Shown here piece after piece: positions 9,094 through 17,955 of a stretch of 64,000 bases of DNA. Numbering within the stretch: position 1 is the first letter of the stretch; each line of letters starts with the position of its first letter. Source of the DNA: Arthrobacter ulcerisalmonis. GTDB lineage: Bacteria; Actinomycetota; Actinomycetes; Actinomycetales; Micrococcaceae. The position numbers were made by a program, and so were the translations under genes. The stretch is from the NCBI RefSeq assembly GCF_900609065.1, contig NZ_UXAU01000035.1, positions 1 to 64,000 of the forward strand, read 5' to 3'. The notes beneath the pieces were generated by a model. It worked only from the letters and a program-made list of their open reading frames with translations, was not told the DNA's origin and did no database searches.

Positions 9094-9288
9094 ATGGCAC
9101 CCAAACCGAACCCTACTAAACCGCACCGCAACGGCCGGGGACTGTTCCTCGGTGCGATGCTGGGCGCCGTCGTCGGCTTCCTTGCCGGCCGGGCGATGGG
9201 AGCCGCAGTGATCGGCATGGTGCTGGGCGCGCTGATCGGAGCGGCCCTGCTCTACCGGGTGAACCCCGGACCGAGGAAAAAGCCCTAG
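9094..9288 (+). CDS. Small glycine-zipper membrane protein
   Basis: 64 residues (MAPKPNPTKPHRNGRGLF start, VNPGPRKKP end). Basic ends flank two adjoining hydrophobic stretches with G-x3-G/A spacing (GAMLGAVVGFLAG, GMVLGALIGAALLY), a pattern of tightly packed membrane helices. AGGAG overlaps the stop codon of the MFS gene, with an eight-base spacer to the ATG, so it is translationally coupled to the exporter. It may be an accessory of the exporter or simply cotranscribed. No family recognised. Confidence 0.7.
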   Translation: MAPKPNPTKPHRNGRGLFLGAMLGAVVGFLAGRAMGAAVIGMVLGALIGAALLYRVNPGPRKKP

Positions 9289-9400
9289 CCCCGCCGGCCC
9301 CCGGCCATAACCCTCGCCGAGACGCCGAGACAGAGGCCATCCGGGTGACAAAAACTGCCACCAGGTGCCATCTCGGCAGGGAGGGCGTTAGCATGATCTT

Positions 9401-9808
9401 GTGCCCAAACGGCCGGAAATTCCGCCCCTTCCCGCCACGTGGCTGCGCTGCGACGGACGCATCCTGCCACTGTGGTGGGATCGGTTGTGCGCGGACCTGG
9501 GTGAGCAGTCGGCGGCCCTGTACGCGGCCGGGTTGTTCAAGGAAGACCGCCGCCGCCCCATTGCACAATGGTTCAATCCCGCCTTCAACGCGGCGCTCCT
9601 GGTGGCCCCCGAAGCGACCGCAGAGTGGCCTGTACAGCGCTTCGGCATTTTCTATGCGCCCTCGGAGCAGGGCTTCGTCAAGATCCACTCAGCCGCCCAC
9701 GAGTGGAGCCCTCGGCACCCCCGGGAGTCTCCTACCGAGCAGGAAGCCTTCCAAGCCGCAGTGGCTGAAGCCGAGCGGTTCCTGCATGTAGAAATGGACT
9801 TCGTCTGA
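9401..9808 (+). CDS. Uncharacterised 135-residue cytosolic protein
   Basis: GTG start, MPKRPEIPPLPATWLRCDG. The protein is compact, Trp-rich and without membrane helices or signal peptide; charged and hydrophobic spacing look like a genuine globular protein. No Shine-Dalgarno is well placed, but TAGCAT at 9387-9392 ends eight bases before the GTG and could be a -10 box, so the transcript may be leaderless. It is followed by a hairpin terminator. I recognise no family. Confidence 0.7.
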   Translation: MPKRPEIPPLPATWLRCDGRILPLWWDRLCADLGEQSAALYAAGLFKEDRRRPIAQWFNPAFNAALLVAPEATAEWPVQRFGIFYAPSEQGFVKIHSAAHEWSPRHPRESPTEQEAFQAAVAEAERFLHVEMDFV

Positions 9809-9850
9809 GCCGGTTCCACCCCGGCCGGATCAGCGGCCACAAAGGCAAAG

Positions 9851-9887
9851 AAAATCCCCGTCCGGCATGACGCCGAACGGGGATTTT
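9851..9887. terminator. Terminator hairpin between the 135-aa gene and tRNA-Asn
   Basis: AAAATCCCCGT and ACGGGGATTTT pair perfectly. The reverse strand continues with a T-rich run (TTTTCTTT), so it ends the tRNA-Asn transcript and can also stop the forward gene. Its stem is nearly the same as that of the second terminator at 10057-10088. Confidence 0.8.
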
Positions 9888-9896
9888 CCGTGCAAG

Positions 9897-9969
9897 CTCC
9901 TCCTGCTGGACTTGAACCAGCAACCCTTCGATTAACAGTCGAATGCTCTGCCAATTGAGCTAAGGAGGA
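9897..9969 (-). tRNA. tRNA-Asn (GTT), copy 1
   Basis: Reverse-strand cloverleaf starting TCCTCCTTAGCTCAATTGG, anticodon loop CTGTTAA, T arm GCTGG-TTCAAGT-CCAGC, acceptor AGGAGGA, discriminator G, no encoded CCA. Identical in sequence to the copy at 10094-10166. Confidence 0.97.
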
Positions 9970-10056
9970 ATGAAGCAGGTATGACCTTAGCAAGAGATTC
10001 AGGCGAATGTGAAATCGGCTCGGCCTGCTGACCTGACAGGGTGGCCTGGGCAGAAA

Positions 10057-10088
10057 AATCCCCGTCCCGGAGACCCGGAACGGGGATT
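10057..10088 (-). terminator. Intrinsic terminator of tRNA-Asn copy 2
   Basis: AATCCCCGT pairs with ACGGGGATT; on the reverse strand five T residues follow. It begins six bases after the tRNA gene. Confidence 0.85.
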
Positions 10089-10093
10089 GTGCG

Positions 10094-10166
10094 CTCCTCC
10101 TGCTGGACTTGAACCAGCAACCCTTCGATTAACAGTCGAATGCTCTGCCAATTGAGCTAAGGAGGA
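10094..10166 (-). tRNA. tRNA-Asn (GTT), copy 2
   Basis: Same 73-base cloverleaf as copy 1, offset by 197 bases. Both copies have the same 18 bases immediately upstream (on the reverse strand ending CCTGCTTCATTCC) and an AATCCCCGT-type terminator, so the repeated unit is tRNA plus flanks: a tandem duplication. Confidence 0.97.
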
Positions 10167-10242
10167 ATGAAGCAGGTAATAGCCTAGCAAACACCGGACC
10201 GGGATACGAAATCGACGGCTCGACCCAGGCTACCAACGGTCC

Positions 10243-12129
10243 TCAGCTCTCCGTCCGCAGCGCCCTGCGTTCCATTTCCAGCATCATCAACTCTCGGTTG
10301 AGCTGCTGATATGCCTCCGGATCCACGGCCGGGTCCAGCCGTTGCAACTGACCCATCTTGTCTGCTTTGACCCGGGTGATCTGCAATTCGAAGAGACGGG
10401 CCAGAATGTCCCGGCAATACCGTTGCATAGCGTCGTCAGTGTTGGCCGGCAGCGGGACTACCGCCAGCTCGGACACGAGAGGCCGCAACGGCTCAGGGAC
10501 CTCGTGCATGACGTACTCCACCCAGCGGACGGGATCGCCCAAAAGGCCCACGCCTGTAGCGCGCATGGCGTCGTGCACGGCGGCGAACGCGGGCGTGACG
10601 AACCGGACGTCGCTGAATCGATCCCAGGCGGCGCCCACCAAGGTGGCAGGTTCCTGCAAGGCAACTTCCAACGCCTGCCGCTCCATTGAGGCCACAGGAT
10701 CGCGCGGGTCAGGCCGATGGTAGGAGGGAACAGCGCCCGACGCCGGCCCCTGGGCTACGCCCGGCCCGCCAGATTGGGGCCCGGATGGCTGCCCTGAACT
10801 GCCACGCTTCATGGCCACGGCAACGGCCCGGTTGACTTCCTCGACAGCCATCCCCAGCCAGCCAGCGAGTTCGCGGGCGTAGCCGGGCCGAATGCCGGCG
10901 TCGCGGATCTGTCCCACCACCGGCGCCGATTCCCGCAGAGCAGCAACCCTGCCTTCAACGGTGTCCAGGTTGTGCCGCTTCAGCGAGGCCTTGATGGCGA
11001 ACTCGAAGAGCGGCTTCCGACTGTTGATGAGCTCCTGCACCGCGGCATCGCCCTTGCTTTGGCGAAGATCGCACGGATCTGCGCCGTTGGGCTCCACGGC
11101 CACGAAGGTCTGGGCGGTGAAGCGCTGATCTTCTTCGAACGCCCGCAGCGCGGCCTTCTGGCCGGCAGCATCGCCGTCGAAGCAGAAGATCACCTCGCCC
11201 CCGGTGCCGTCGTCCGACAGCAGTCGCCGGGCCACCTTGATGTGTTCGGTGCCGAACGCGGTGCCGCAGGTGGCCACCGCCGTCGTGATTCCCGCCAAGT
11301 GGCAGGCCATCACGTCCGTGTATCCTTCCACCACCACCAGCTGCCGGTCCTTGGCAATGCTCTTCTTGGCGAGGTCAATGCCGTAGAGGACCTGGGACTT
11401 TTTGTAGAGCGTGGTCTCGGGGGTGTTGAGGTATTTGGGGCCTTGATCGTCGTCGTAGAGCTTCCGCGCGCCGAATCCGATGGTGTCGCCGGCAATGTCC
11501 TTGATCGGCCAGATCAGCCGCCCGCGGAACCGATCGTAGATACCGCGATTGCCCTCGGAGAACATGCCGGTGAGCTTCAGTTCCGCATCCGTGAAGTTGC
11601 GGCCGCGGAGATGCTTGAGAAGCGCGTCCCAGCCCTGCGGGGCGTAGCCCACCCCAAAGTGCTCCGCGGCCTCGCGATCGAAGCCGCGGCCGAAGAGGAA
11701 GTTGCGGCCCTCCGCGGCGCCGGGCGTCAACAGTTGCGCGCGGAAGAATTCATCGGCAATTTTGTGGGCATCCAGCAAGCGTTGCCGGCGGCCCACCTCT
11801 TCCCGGTTGGGGCCGGTGCCGCCATCTTCGTAGCGGAGTTCGTAGCCGATCCGGGCGGCGAGCTTCTCCACCGCTTCATGGAAGGAGCTGTGGTCCTGCT
11901 TCTGCACGAAAGCAATGACGTCACCGTCTTCGCCGCAGCCAAAGCAATGGTAGCGGCCCACCTGCGGGCGCACGGTGAACGACGGCGAGCGCTCGTCATG
12001 GAAGGGGCAGAGGCCCTTCCATGTTCCCAGCCCGGCACCTTTGAGGGTGACGTAGCCGTCAACCACTTCCTTGATGTCGGTGCGCTGGCGTACTTCGTCA
12101 ATATCGTCACGTTTAATCAGGCCAGCCAC
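10243..12129 (-). CDS. dnaG: DNA primase
   Basis: 628 residues, full length, makes RNA primers at the replication fork. The CHC2 zinc finger is complete (Cys41, His44, Cys62, Cys65 in CPFHDE and YHCFGCGEDGD). The catalytic core includes the TOPRIM motifs VVVEGYTDVMA and FCFDGDAAGQKAA. The C-terminal third is the helicase-interacting domain, joined by a Gly/Ser/Pro-rich linker around residues 435-470. It is the last gene of the reverse-strand run yibE/F-dusB-dgt-dnaG, 62 bases after dgt. Confidence 0.97.
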   Translation of the reverse strand: MAGLIKRDDIDEVRQRTDIKEVVDGYVTLKGAGLGTWKGLCPFHDERSPSFTVRPQVGRYHCFGCGEDGDVIAFVQKQDHSSFHEAVEKLAARIGYELRYEDGGTGPNREEVGRRQRLLDAHKIADEFFRAQLLTPGAAEGRNFLFGRGFDREAAEHFGVGYAPQGWDALLKHLRGRNFTDAELKLTGMFSEGNRGIYDRFRGRLIWPIKDIAGDTIGFGARKLYDDDQGPKYLNTPETTLYKKSQVLYGIDLAKKSIAKDRQLVVVEGYTDVMACHLAGITTAVATCGTAFGTEHIKVARRLLSDDGTGGEVIFCFDGDAAGQKAALRAFEEDQRFTAQTFVAVEPNGADPCDLRQSKGDAAVQELINSRKPLFEFAIKASLKRHNLDTVEGRVAALRESAPVVGQIRDAGIRPGYARELAGWLGMAVEEVNRAVAVAMKRGSSGQPSGPQSGGPGVAQGPASGAVPSYHRPDPRDPVASMERQALEVALQEPATLVGAAWDRFSDVRFVTPAFAAVHDAMRATGVGLLGDPVRWVEYVMHEVPEPLRPLVSELAVVPLPANTDDAMQRYCRDILARLFELQITRVKADKMGQLQRLDPAVDPEAYQQLNRELMMLEMERRALRTES

Positions 12130-12191
12130 TATGCCATCCTAGTCCCGGCCATGGGCCAGCCCGTTCCCGGTGAGGGGCACCCCGATCCGGG

Positions 12192-13490
12192 TCACCACAG
12201 GGACGGCAGGCTCCCCACCAGTCGCTCGTACATGGCGAGTGCGGAGCCGTCGGTCAGGGACGCCACCTGGTCAATCACCACGCGAAGCCTGGCGGCATCA
12301 TCTGTCGCCAGACGCCAGTCGGCGGCAAACATGGGTTCGAGGTTTCGGTCCCCGGACGCGCTCAGTGCGGTGACCAGCGCATGCAGGACCTCGCGCTGGC
12401 GCTCGTAAATGGGTTGGCGGTGATCGGTGGTCATCACAAACGTGGTGGCCAGGCCCTTCATCACCGCGATCTCGAGGATGGTTTCCTCGGGGACCATCAG
12501 CTGGGCGTTGTAGCGGGTCAGATTCTCCGGCCCGTAGACGGCACGGGTGGCTTCGAGGGAACTCTGGCAGAACCGGCCGATGAGTTGGCTGGTCATGTTC
12601 TTCAGCGCCGCCATTGACTTGCGGCTGCCGTCCGCCTCGCGGACCCAGACGTCGGTGGCCTCGAGCCGAGCCAGCGCAGCGTCGATGGCTGCAGGATCGT
12701 TGTGCGGCAGGTACCACTGCTTGGCGTAACCCACCACGCGGGCACGGTGATCCGGGTTGGTCATCCAGCCCAGTTGGAAGTGACCAGCCACGATCGCGTC
12801 TTCGACGTCGTGGACCGAGTAGGAGATGTCGTCCGCCAGGTCCATGACCTGGGCTTCGAGGCAGGACCGTCGTTCCGGGGCCCGGTGCCGCAGCCAGGTG
12901 AAGATCGGCAGATCGTCTTCGTAGGCGCCAAACTTGCTGGTGCGCTGGCCGTGGATCACTGGCGCTTCCAGGGCTGACCACGGGTACTTTGCCGCAGCAT
13001 CCAGGCTGGCCCGGGTGAGGTTCAGGCCCGCGGGTTGGCCGTCAACGGTGAGGACCTTGGGTTCCAGCCGGGTCAGCAGCCGTAACGTTTGGGCGTTCCC
13101 TTCAAACCCGCCAATGGCGTGTGCCACCTCGTTGAGCGCGGATTCGCCGTTGTGGCCAAAGGGTGGATGCCCCAGGTCATGGCTCAGGCAGGCGGTGTCC
13201 ACCACATCCGGGTCGCAGCCCAGGGTGCGGCCCAGTTCGCGGCCCACCTGGGCCACTTCGAGGCTGTGGGTGAGTCGGGTCCGGACAAAGTCGTCCGTGT
13301 CTGGCGCGACCACCTGCGTCTTGGCCCCTAGCCTGCGCAGGGCAGAAGAGTGCAGGACGCGGGCTCGATCGCGCTCGAAGTCTGACCGGTAGGTGGTCTT
13401 GGCCGGTTCCTCCACCCAGCGGGCGGAATCCTGCTCTGTGTAGCCGGGCAAGGCCAAAGGTGCTGTGTGCGTCTCAACCACCGGAGACAT
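12192..13490 (-). CDS. dgt: Deoxyguanosinetriphosphate triphosphohydrolase-like HD protein
   Basis: 432 residues, hydrolyses dGTP (or other dNTPs) to the nucleoside plus triphosphate. HD-domain metal ligands are visible: His75 in TRLTHSLEV and His104-Asp105 in SHDLGHPPFGHNGE, with a further Asp in DLADDISYSVHDVEDA. Length matches bacterial Dgt proteins. Its start overlaps the 3' end of dusB by 17 bases, so the two are coupled; dnaG follows. The dgt-dnaG neighbourhood is common in actinobacteria. Confidence 0.95.
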   Translation of the reverse strand: MSPVVETHTAPLALPGYTEQDSARWVEEPAKTTYRSDFERDRARVLHSSALRRLGAKTQVVAPDTDDFVRTRLTHSLEVAQVGRELGRTLGCDPDVVDTACLSHDLGHPPFGHNGESALNEVAHAIGGFEGNAQTLRLLTRLEPKVLTVDGQPAGLNLTRASLDAAAKYPWSALEAPVIHGQRTSKFGAYEDDLPIFTWLRHRAPERRSCLEAQVMDLADDISYSVHDVEDAIVAGHFQLGWMTNPDHRARVVGYAKQWYLPHNDPAAIDAALARLEATDVWVREADGSRKSMAALKNMTSQLIGRFCQSSLEATRAVYGPENLTRYNAQLMVPEETILEIAVMKGLATTFVMTTDHRQPIYERQREVLHALVTALSASGDRNLEPMFAADWRLATDDAARLRVVIDQVASLTDGSALAMYERLVGSLPSLW

Positions 13491-14652
13491 CCAGTTCAGC
13501 AGCTGAAATATCGAGTGACTGCGCGTCGTTCAATGCTCGTGAATCCAGCCAATCCTTGGGCAGCGCGGGCTTCTTGGGCGAGCCGGCGCGCCCCCGAGGG
13601 CCCTCGGCGTCCACACCGGGGTAGGGCGAATCGGAATCCAACTCGGCCAACGCGGCCCGGAGCTCTTCGAGGCTGTTGACCAGCGCCATTCGGGTACGGA
13701 GTTCGCCGCCCACCACGTAGCCCTTGAAGTACCAGGCGATGTGCTTGCGGATTTCCCGCAGCGCCTTGCCCTCGTCCGCGAACGTTTCCACCATGAGCTC
13801 GGCATGCCTGTAGACGCCTTTGCCCACTTGGCCCAGGTTGGGTTTGTGGCGCGTGTCCTTGCCTTCGAACGCGGCCTGCAGATCACCAAAGAGCCACGGC
13901 CTCCCCTGGCAGCCGCGGCCCACCACCACACCGTCGACGCCGGTCTCCCGGACCATGCGGATCGCATCTTCGGCGGACCAGATGTCGCCGTTGCCCAGGA
14001 CGGGAATGTCCGGCAGGGCTTCGCGGAGCCGTCCGATCGCCGACCAGTCTGCCTGCCCCGAGTAGAACTGTGCGGCGGTCCGGCCGTGCAGCGCGACGGC
14101 GGCCACCCCGGAGTCGCGGGCGATCCGGCCTGCCTCGAGGTACGTCAGGTGGTCATCGTCGATACCCTTGCGCATCTTGATGGTCAGCGGGACGTTGCCT
14201 TTGCCGGCCTCGCGCACCGCTGTCTGCACAATGGCAGTGAACAGGTCGATCTTCCATGGCAGGGCCGATCCCCCGCCACGTCGGGTCACCTTGGGAACCG
14301 GGCAGCCGAAGTTCAGGTCAATATGGTCTGCCCGGTCTTCCTCCACGAGCATCTGCACGGCCCTGCCCACCGTCACCGGATCCACGCCGTAGAGCTGGAC
14401 GGAACGGACCTTTTCGTCGTCGTCGTGGGAGATGATGCGCAGCGATTCCGGCGTCCGCTCCACCAGCGCGCGGGAGGTCACCATCTCGGCGACATACATT
14501 CCGCCGCCGTATTCGCGGCACAAGCGGCGGAAGGCGGAGTTGGTGATGCCAGCCATGGGCGCGAGGATCACCGGGGTGTCCACGGTGATCGGACCGAGCT
14601 TGAGGGGCGGCAGTTCCAGTTTGGGGGCGGGAGGCGTTGCTACAACAGTCAC
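13474..14652 (-). CDS. dusB: tRNA-dihydrouridine synthase (DusB type)
   Basis: About 392 residues, FMN-dependent reduction of uridines in tRNA. The TIM barrel starts with VILAPMAGITNSAFRRLC; catalytic Cys lies in LNFGCPVPKVTRRGGGSAL; FMN-binding residues lie in KMRKGIDDDHLTY and LHGRTAAQFYSG; VLGNGDIWSAEDA and VVVGRGCQGRPWLF complete the family pattern. GTG at 14652 is preferred; the frame stays open to a GTG at 14676, but neither has a convincing Shine-Dalgarno. The tail of about 40 residues is Gly/Arg/Pro-rich and extends past the usual DusB end. Confidence 0.94.
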   Translation of the reverse strand: MTVVATPPAPKLELPPLKLGPITVDTPVILAPMAGITNSAFRRLCREYGGGMYVAEMVTSRALVERTPESLRIISHDDDEKVRSVQLYGVDPVTVGRAVQMLVEEDRADHIDLNFGCPVPKVTRRGGGSALPWKIDLFTAIVQTAVREAGKGNVPLTIKMRKGIDDDHLTYLEAGRIARDSGVAAVALHGRTAAQFYSGQADWSAIGRLREALPDIPVLGNGDIWSAEDAIRMVRETGVDGVVVGRGCQGRPWLFGDLQAAFEGKDTRHKPNLGQVGKGVYRHAELMVETFADEGKALREIRKHIAWYFKGYVVGGELRTRMALVNSLEELRAALAELDSDSPYPGVDAEGPRGRAGSPKKPALPKDWLDSRALNDAQSLDISAAELDVSGG

Positions 14653-14717
14653 CCTTCCATTGTTGCAAAGCCGCACAAATCCGGCGCGCCCGGCGCCGGT
14701 TTCCTTCGCCGGGAGCC

Positions 14718-16250
14718 CTAGGGCCTGCGGTCAGCGCGCCGGCCGCGCCTCGTCCCTGCCGCTGCTGTGGTCCCGTCGGCAGTACCGCCGGCCGTGTCGC
14801 CGCCCAGGTGGACATCCTCGCCGAGAGGAGGCCCGACGTCGTCCCTTCCGCTTTGGCGTGCCCGCGCGGGGAGGTGCGCGCCGCCGTCGTCCGCCTCGCC
14901 AGACAGCACCGGCGCACCGCCTTCGAGTCCCATCGGCTGGCGCCGGCCCATGTGGGTGGCCTTGACCACCAGGACGGCGATCAGGGTGGTGACGGGGATG
15001 GCCAGGACCAGGCCGATGGATCCCACGAGCGTCCTGATGACTTCCTCGGAAAGCTCTGCGCTGGTGAGAGTTTCGCCGAGTGGGCGGTCGTACAGCATCA
15101 CGATGATGAGGATGGGCAGGGCGGCGCCGGCGTAGGCGAAGGCGATGGTGTAGACGGTGGAGGCGATGTGGTCGCGGCCAATCCGCATGGCTGAAGTGAA
15201 GAGTTTGCGGGCGCTGCTGTCCGGCGCGAGTTCGTAGAGTTCCCAGACGGCTGAGGACTGGGTGATGGTGACGTCGTTGAGCACGCCGAGGCCGGAAATG
15301 ATGAGCCCACACAGGATGACACCGGTGATGGAGATGTTGGCAGAGGTGTTGATCAGCGTGGTGGCGTCATGGTTTCCCACCCCGGCGAGGTTAGCCGCGT
15401 CAGTGGCCCACGCCGCCAGGAGGGCCGTGATGCCCAGCCCGAACATGGTCCCGAGCAGCGCCGTGGAGGTGCGCGCGGAAAAGCCATGCGCAAAATAGAG
15501 CACCCCGATCATGATCACCGTTGACCCCACCAACGCCAGCAGCAGCGGCGGCTTGCCCTCCACCAGCCCGGGTAGGATGAACCCGGCCAGCACAAAGTAG
15601 GCGCCCACCAAACCCACCAACGCCCGGAAACCGCGCCAACGAGCCACCACAATCACCACCGCCGCGTAGAGCAGCGCCAACAGCACAATGGGCAGGGTCC
15701 GGACGAAGTCCAGGAAGATGTACGACGGTGAAGTCTGCGACGCTGATGCGCCCTGCACACCCGACAGGTTCAGATAGCGGATCTGGTCCCCCGGCTTCAC
15801 GCCGTGCGAGCTCGCCACGTCCGGGTTGATCACCACTTTGACCGGGCTGCCACCCTTGTCCGGCTGCGTCAGGGCAAAAGTGCAGTCCGAGCCGGCAGCC
15901 TGCTGGCCACCCTGGGTGTCCAGGCTTCCTGGGGTGCCCTGCGTTCCTTGGGTGTCTTGGCCCGCTTGGCCGGGCGCCTGCTGCGGCGTGCCCTGCATGC
16001 AGCTATCGAGGCTGACGCTCTGGATGGTGCCCGTATCGAAGGTCACGCCGGGGGCAGCCGAGTACGGGTTGGCCAGCGAAATCCCCTCTTTGCTGCCGGA
16101 CGGCCACAACATGGCCATCCCCGCAAGAGTCAGCAAGGTGAGCGGAATGAGGATCGCGGCCAGGATGCGATTCGCTTTTCGCCGGGCAGCAATCGCAGCG
16201 GGTGTTGGCTCCGAATGATCTGGTGAAGCGTGGGAGTGACCGGCTCCCAT
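14718..16250 (-). CDS. YibE/F family membrane protein
   Basis: 510 residues. An N-terminal helix (about 28-48) is followed by an extracytoplasmic domain (50-185) and then seven or more helices. The sequence GVLNDVTITQSSAVWELYEL is typical of the YibE/F family. The extracytoplasmic domain carries a Gln/Gly/Thr-rich insertion (about 88-118) flanked by two Cys (DSCMQ and GSDCTF) that could form a disulphide. The last 70 residues are a disordered Gly/Arg/Asp-rich tail. Function of the family is unknown. It heads the run dusB-dgt-dnaG with a 65-base gap. Confidence 0.88.
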   Translation of the reverse strand: MGAGHSHASPDHSEPTPAAIAARRKANRILAAILIPLTLLTLAGMAMLWPSGSKEGISLANPYSAAPGVTFDTGTIQSVSLDSCMQGTPQQAPGQAGQDTQGTQGTPGSLDTQGGQQAAGSDCTFALTQPDKGGSPVKVVINPDVASSHGVKPGDQIRYLNLSGVQGASASQTSPSYIFLDFVRTLPIVLLALLYAAVVIVVARWRGFRALVGLVGAYFVLAGFILPGLVEGKPPLLLALVGSTVIMIGVLYFAHGFSARTSTALLGTMFGLGITALLAAWATDAANLAGVGNHDATTLINTSANISITGVILCGLIISGLGVLNDVTITQSSAVWELYELAPDSSARKLFTSAMRIGRDHIASTVYTIAFAYAGAALPILIIVMLYDRPLGETLTSAELSEEVIRTLVGSIGLVLAIPVTTLIAVLVVKATHMGRRQPMGLEGGAPVLSGEADDGGAHLPARARQSGRDDVGPPLGEDVHLGGDTAGGTADGTTAAAGTRRGRRADRRP

Positions 16251-16334
16251 CAGCAGTAAATCCTCATGCGTTGAACTCTACTTGCGGCACCGTAGGGTTG
16301 ATAAATAGATGATCGGCACTGGGAGGTACCAAGC

Positions 16335-17093
16335 GTGGCGAATCGCAATACCGAGGGCAGAGGCTCGCAACGCCCTGAGCCCTTGACCCCCACCCACGGC
16401 CAGCACGCGGTGCTGACTGTCCTGCCGCCGTCGGGCCCCACGACCGGTGTGGTGTTGGTGCTGCACGGCGGACAATCTGTCAGCCACGAGCCCGTCCGCG
16501 CCCGGCACCTGAGCCCCGTCCGGATGATTCCGTTCGCCAAGGAGCTGCACCGGGCCGGCCGGGCGCACGGGTTGTCGGTGTGGGTCCTGCGCAACAGCGT
16601 CCGGGGCTGGAACGGTGCGGAGATGTCCCCGCTATGGGACGCCAATTGGGCTTTGCAGCAGATCACCGAGCAGCACCCTGGCGTGCCGATTTATTTGTTG
16701 GGGCATTCGATGGGCGGCCTCACCGCTGTCTGCGCGGCCGATCACCCGCAGGTCCAGGCCATTGTTGCGTTAGCGCCGTGGCTGAGCCCCGAAACCCCCA
16801 CTACTGGAGTTGCCGGTAAACGGGTCTTGATTGTCCACGGCAGCACCGATCACTGGACCAGTCCCGCGCAGTCTTTGGCCTTCGCCCGCCGTGCCACGCC
16901 TGTTGCGGCGAGCCTGCAATACGTGTCCCTGCGAGGGGTGGGGCACTTCATGCTGCGCAAGGTCCCGGTATGGCAGACCCTTGCCACCGGGTTCGTGCTG
17001 ACCGCCCACAACCAGGCCACCGGCGCCACGGCCACCATTCCGCGACGCTTTCCAGCGCTGTTGCCACCGGCATCGGTGCAGGTGACACTGTGA
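16335..17093 (+). CDS. Alpha/beta hydrolase (lysophospholipase-like)
   Basis: 252 residues, GTG start with GGGAGG nine bases upstream. The fold's oxyanion segment is VVLVLHGGQSVS, the nucleophile elbow is GHSMGG, an Asp lies in LIVHGSTDHWTSP and the His in RGVGHFMLRK. These make a complete Ser-Asp-His triad, as in serine-hydrolase esterases and lysophospholipases. It precedes the PlsC-like acyltransferase by 31 bases on the same strand, consistent with a shared role in lipid turnover. The substrate is unknown. Confidence 0.85.
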   Translation: MANRNTEGRGSQRPEPLTPTHGQHAVLTVLPPSGPTTGVVLVLHGGQSVSHEPVRARHLSPVRMIPFAKELHRAGRAHGLSVWVLRNSVRGWNGAEMSPLWDANWALQQITEQHPGVPIYLLGHSMGGLTAVCAADHPQVQAIVALAPWLSPETPTTGVAGKRVLIVHGSTDHWTSPAQSLAFARRATPVAASLQYVSLRGVGHFMLRKVPVWQTLATGFVLTAHNQATGATATIPRRFPALLPPASVQVTL

Positions 17094-17124
17094 GCCCGTC
17101 CAGCACTCCCCTAGAGGCCTGACC

Positions 17125-17955
17125 ATGCCGTGGCGGCCAGCACCCAGCGACAGGTTTTACCGGGTGATCGTGCGGACCGGCCAACTCTTCCGCGCTGCGT
17201 TGGGGCTCCAGGTCATCTGCACGGGCGAGGAGAACCTGCCCGCACCGGACCCGCGGCGCGGCGCTTCGCGGGCTGTGCAACCCGGTACCGGAGCCGTCTT
17301 TGCCTTGACCCACTTCGGCTACCTGGACTTTGCGGTGGTGGAGTTGATGCTGTGGCGGCACACCCGCGCACAGCTGCGGTTCCTCATCCATCAGGGCGCC
17401 GCCGATCATTGGCTCGCGGGCCCCGCCATTTCCGCGTCCGGACACGTGGTGGTGGGCTATGACGACCGGAAAGACGCCTATGACGCCGCAGTGGCCAAAC
17501 TGCGGGCCGGCGAATACCTGGCGGTGTTTCCTGAAGCCGGCGTCAGCCGCAGCTACACGGTGCGGGAATGCAAGACCGGTGCTGTGCGGATGGCGGCAGA
17601 GGCTGGCGTGCCCGTCATCCCGATCTCCATCTGGGGCGCGCACCGGCTCCTGACGCGCGGACATGGTTTCTCGCTTCGCCGGGCTTGGCGGGCGCCCATC
17701 CGGGTGCACATCGGCGAGCCGCTCAGGTTTGGCGCCGACGACGCCGCGGATCTGGCTACCGAATCACTGCGCGAGACGCTGCAGCACGGCATTGACCTCG
17801 CCACCGCTGACTTTCCCCTCCCGGCCGAACCTGGGGCGTGGTGGCTGCCGGCGCGGCTCGGCGGCGCTGCCCCGTCCGAACGTGAGCGGCAGTCACTGGA
17901 CGCTGCGGACGCTGCGCGGGGTCGCCGTCGTCGGTCCCCTCGCCCAACTGGGTAG
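17125..17955 (+). CDS. 1-acylglycerol-3-phosphate O-acyltransferase-like (PlsC family)
   Basis: 276 residues. The acyltransferase HX4D motif is HFGYLD (His63, Asp68); the phosphate-binding motif appears as FPEAGVSRS in place of the usual FPEGTRS; VPVIPISIWG is the fourth block. Transfers an acyl chain to lysophosphatidate or another lysolipid at the membrane. GAGG lies upstream of the ATG. The last codons and the TAG stop lie inside a long palindromic element (17943-18008), so the C-terminus SPRPTG may have been set by the element's arrival. Confidence 0.86.
   Translation: MPWRPAPSDRFYRVIVRTGQLFRAALGLQVICTGEENLPAPDPRRGASRAVQPGTGAVFALTHFGYLDFAVVELMLWRHTRAQLRFLIHQGAADHWLAGPAISASGHVVVGYDDRKDAYDAAVAKLRAGEYLAVFPEAGVSRSYTVRECKTGAVRMAAEAGVPVIPISIWGAHRLLTRGHGFSLRRAWRAPIRVHIGEPLRFGADDAADLATESLRETLQHGIDLATADFPLPAEPGAWWLPARLGGAAPSERERQSLDAADAARGRRRRSPRPTG

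Noticed and set aside
9897..10166. Integration site (att) of a mobile element at tRNA-Asn
   Set aside because: No integrase, no foreign genes and no partial tRNA copy; both copies are full length.
10972..12408. 478-residue forward frame opposite dnaG
   Set aside because: Long antisense frame from high-GC codon bias; dnaG on the other strand is unmistakable.
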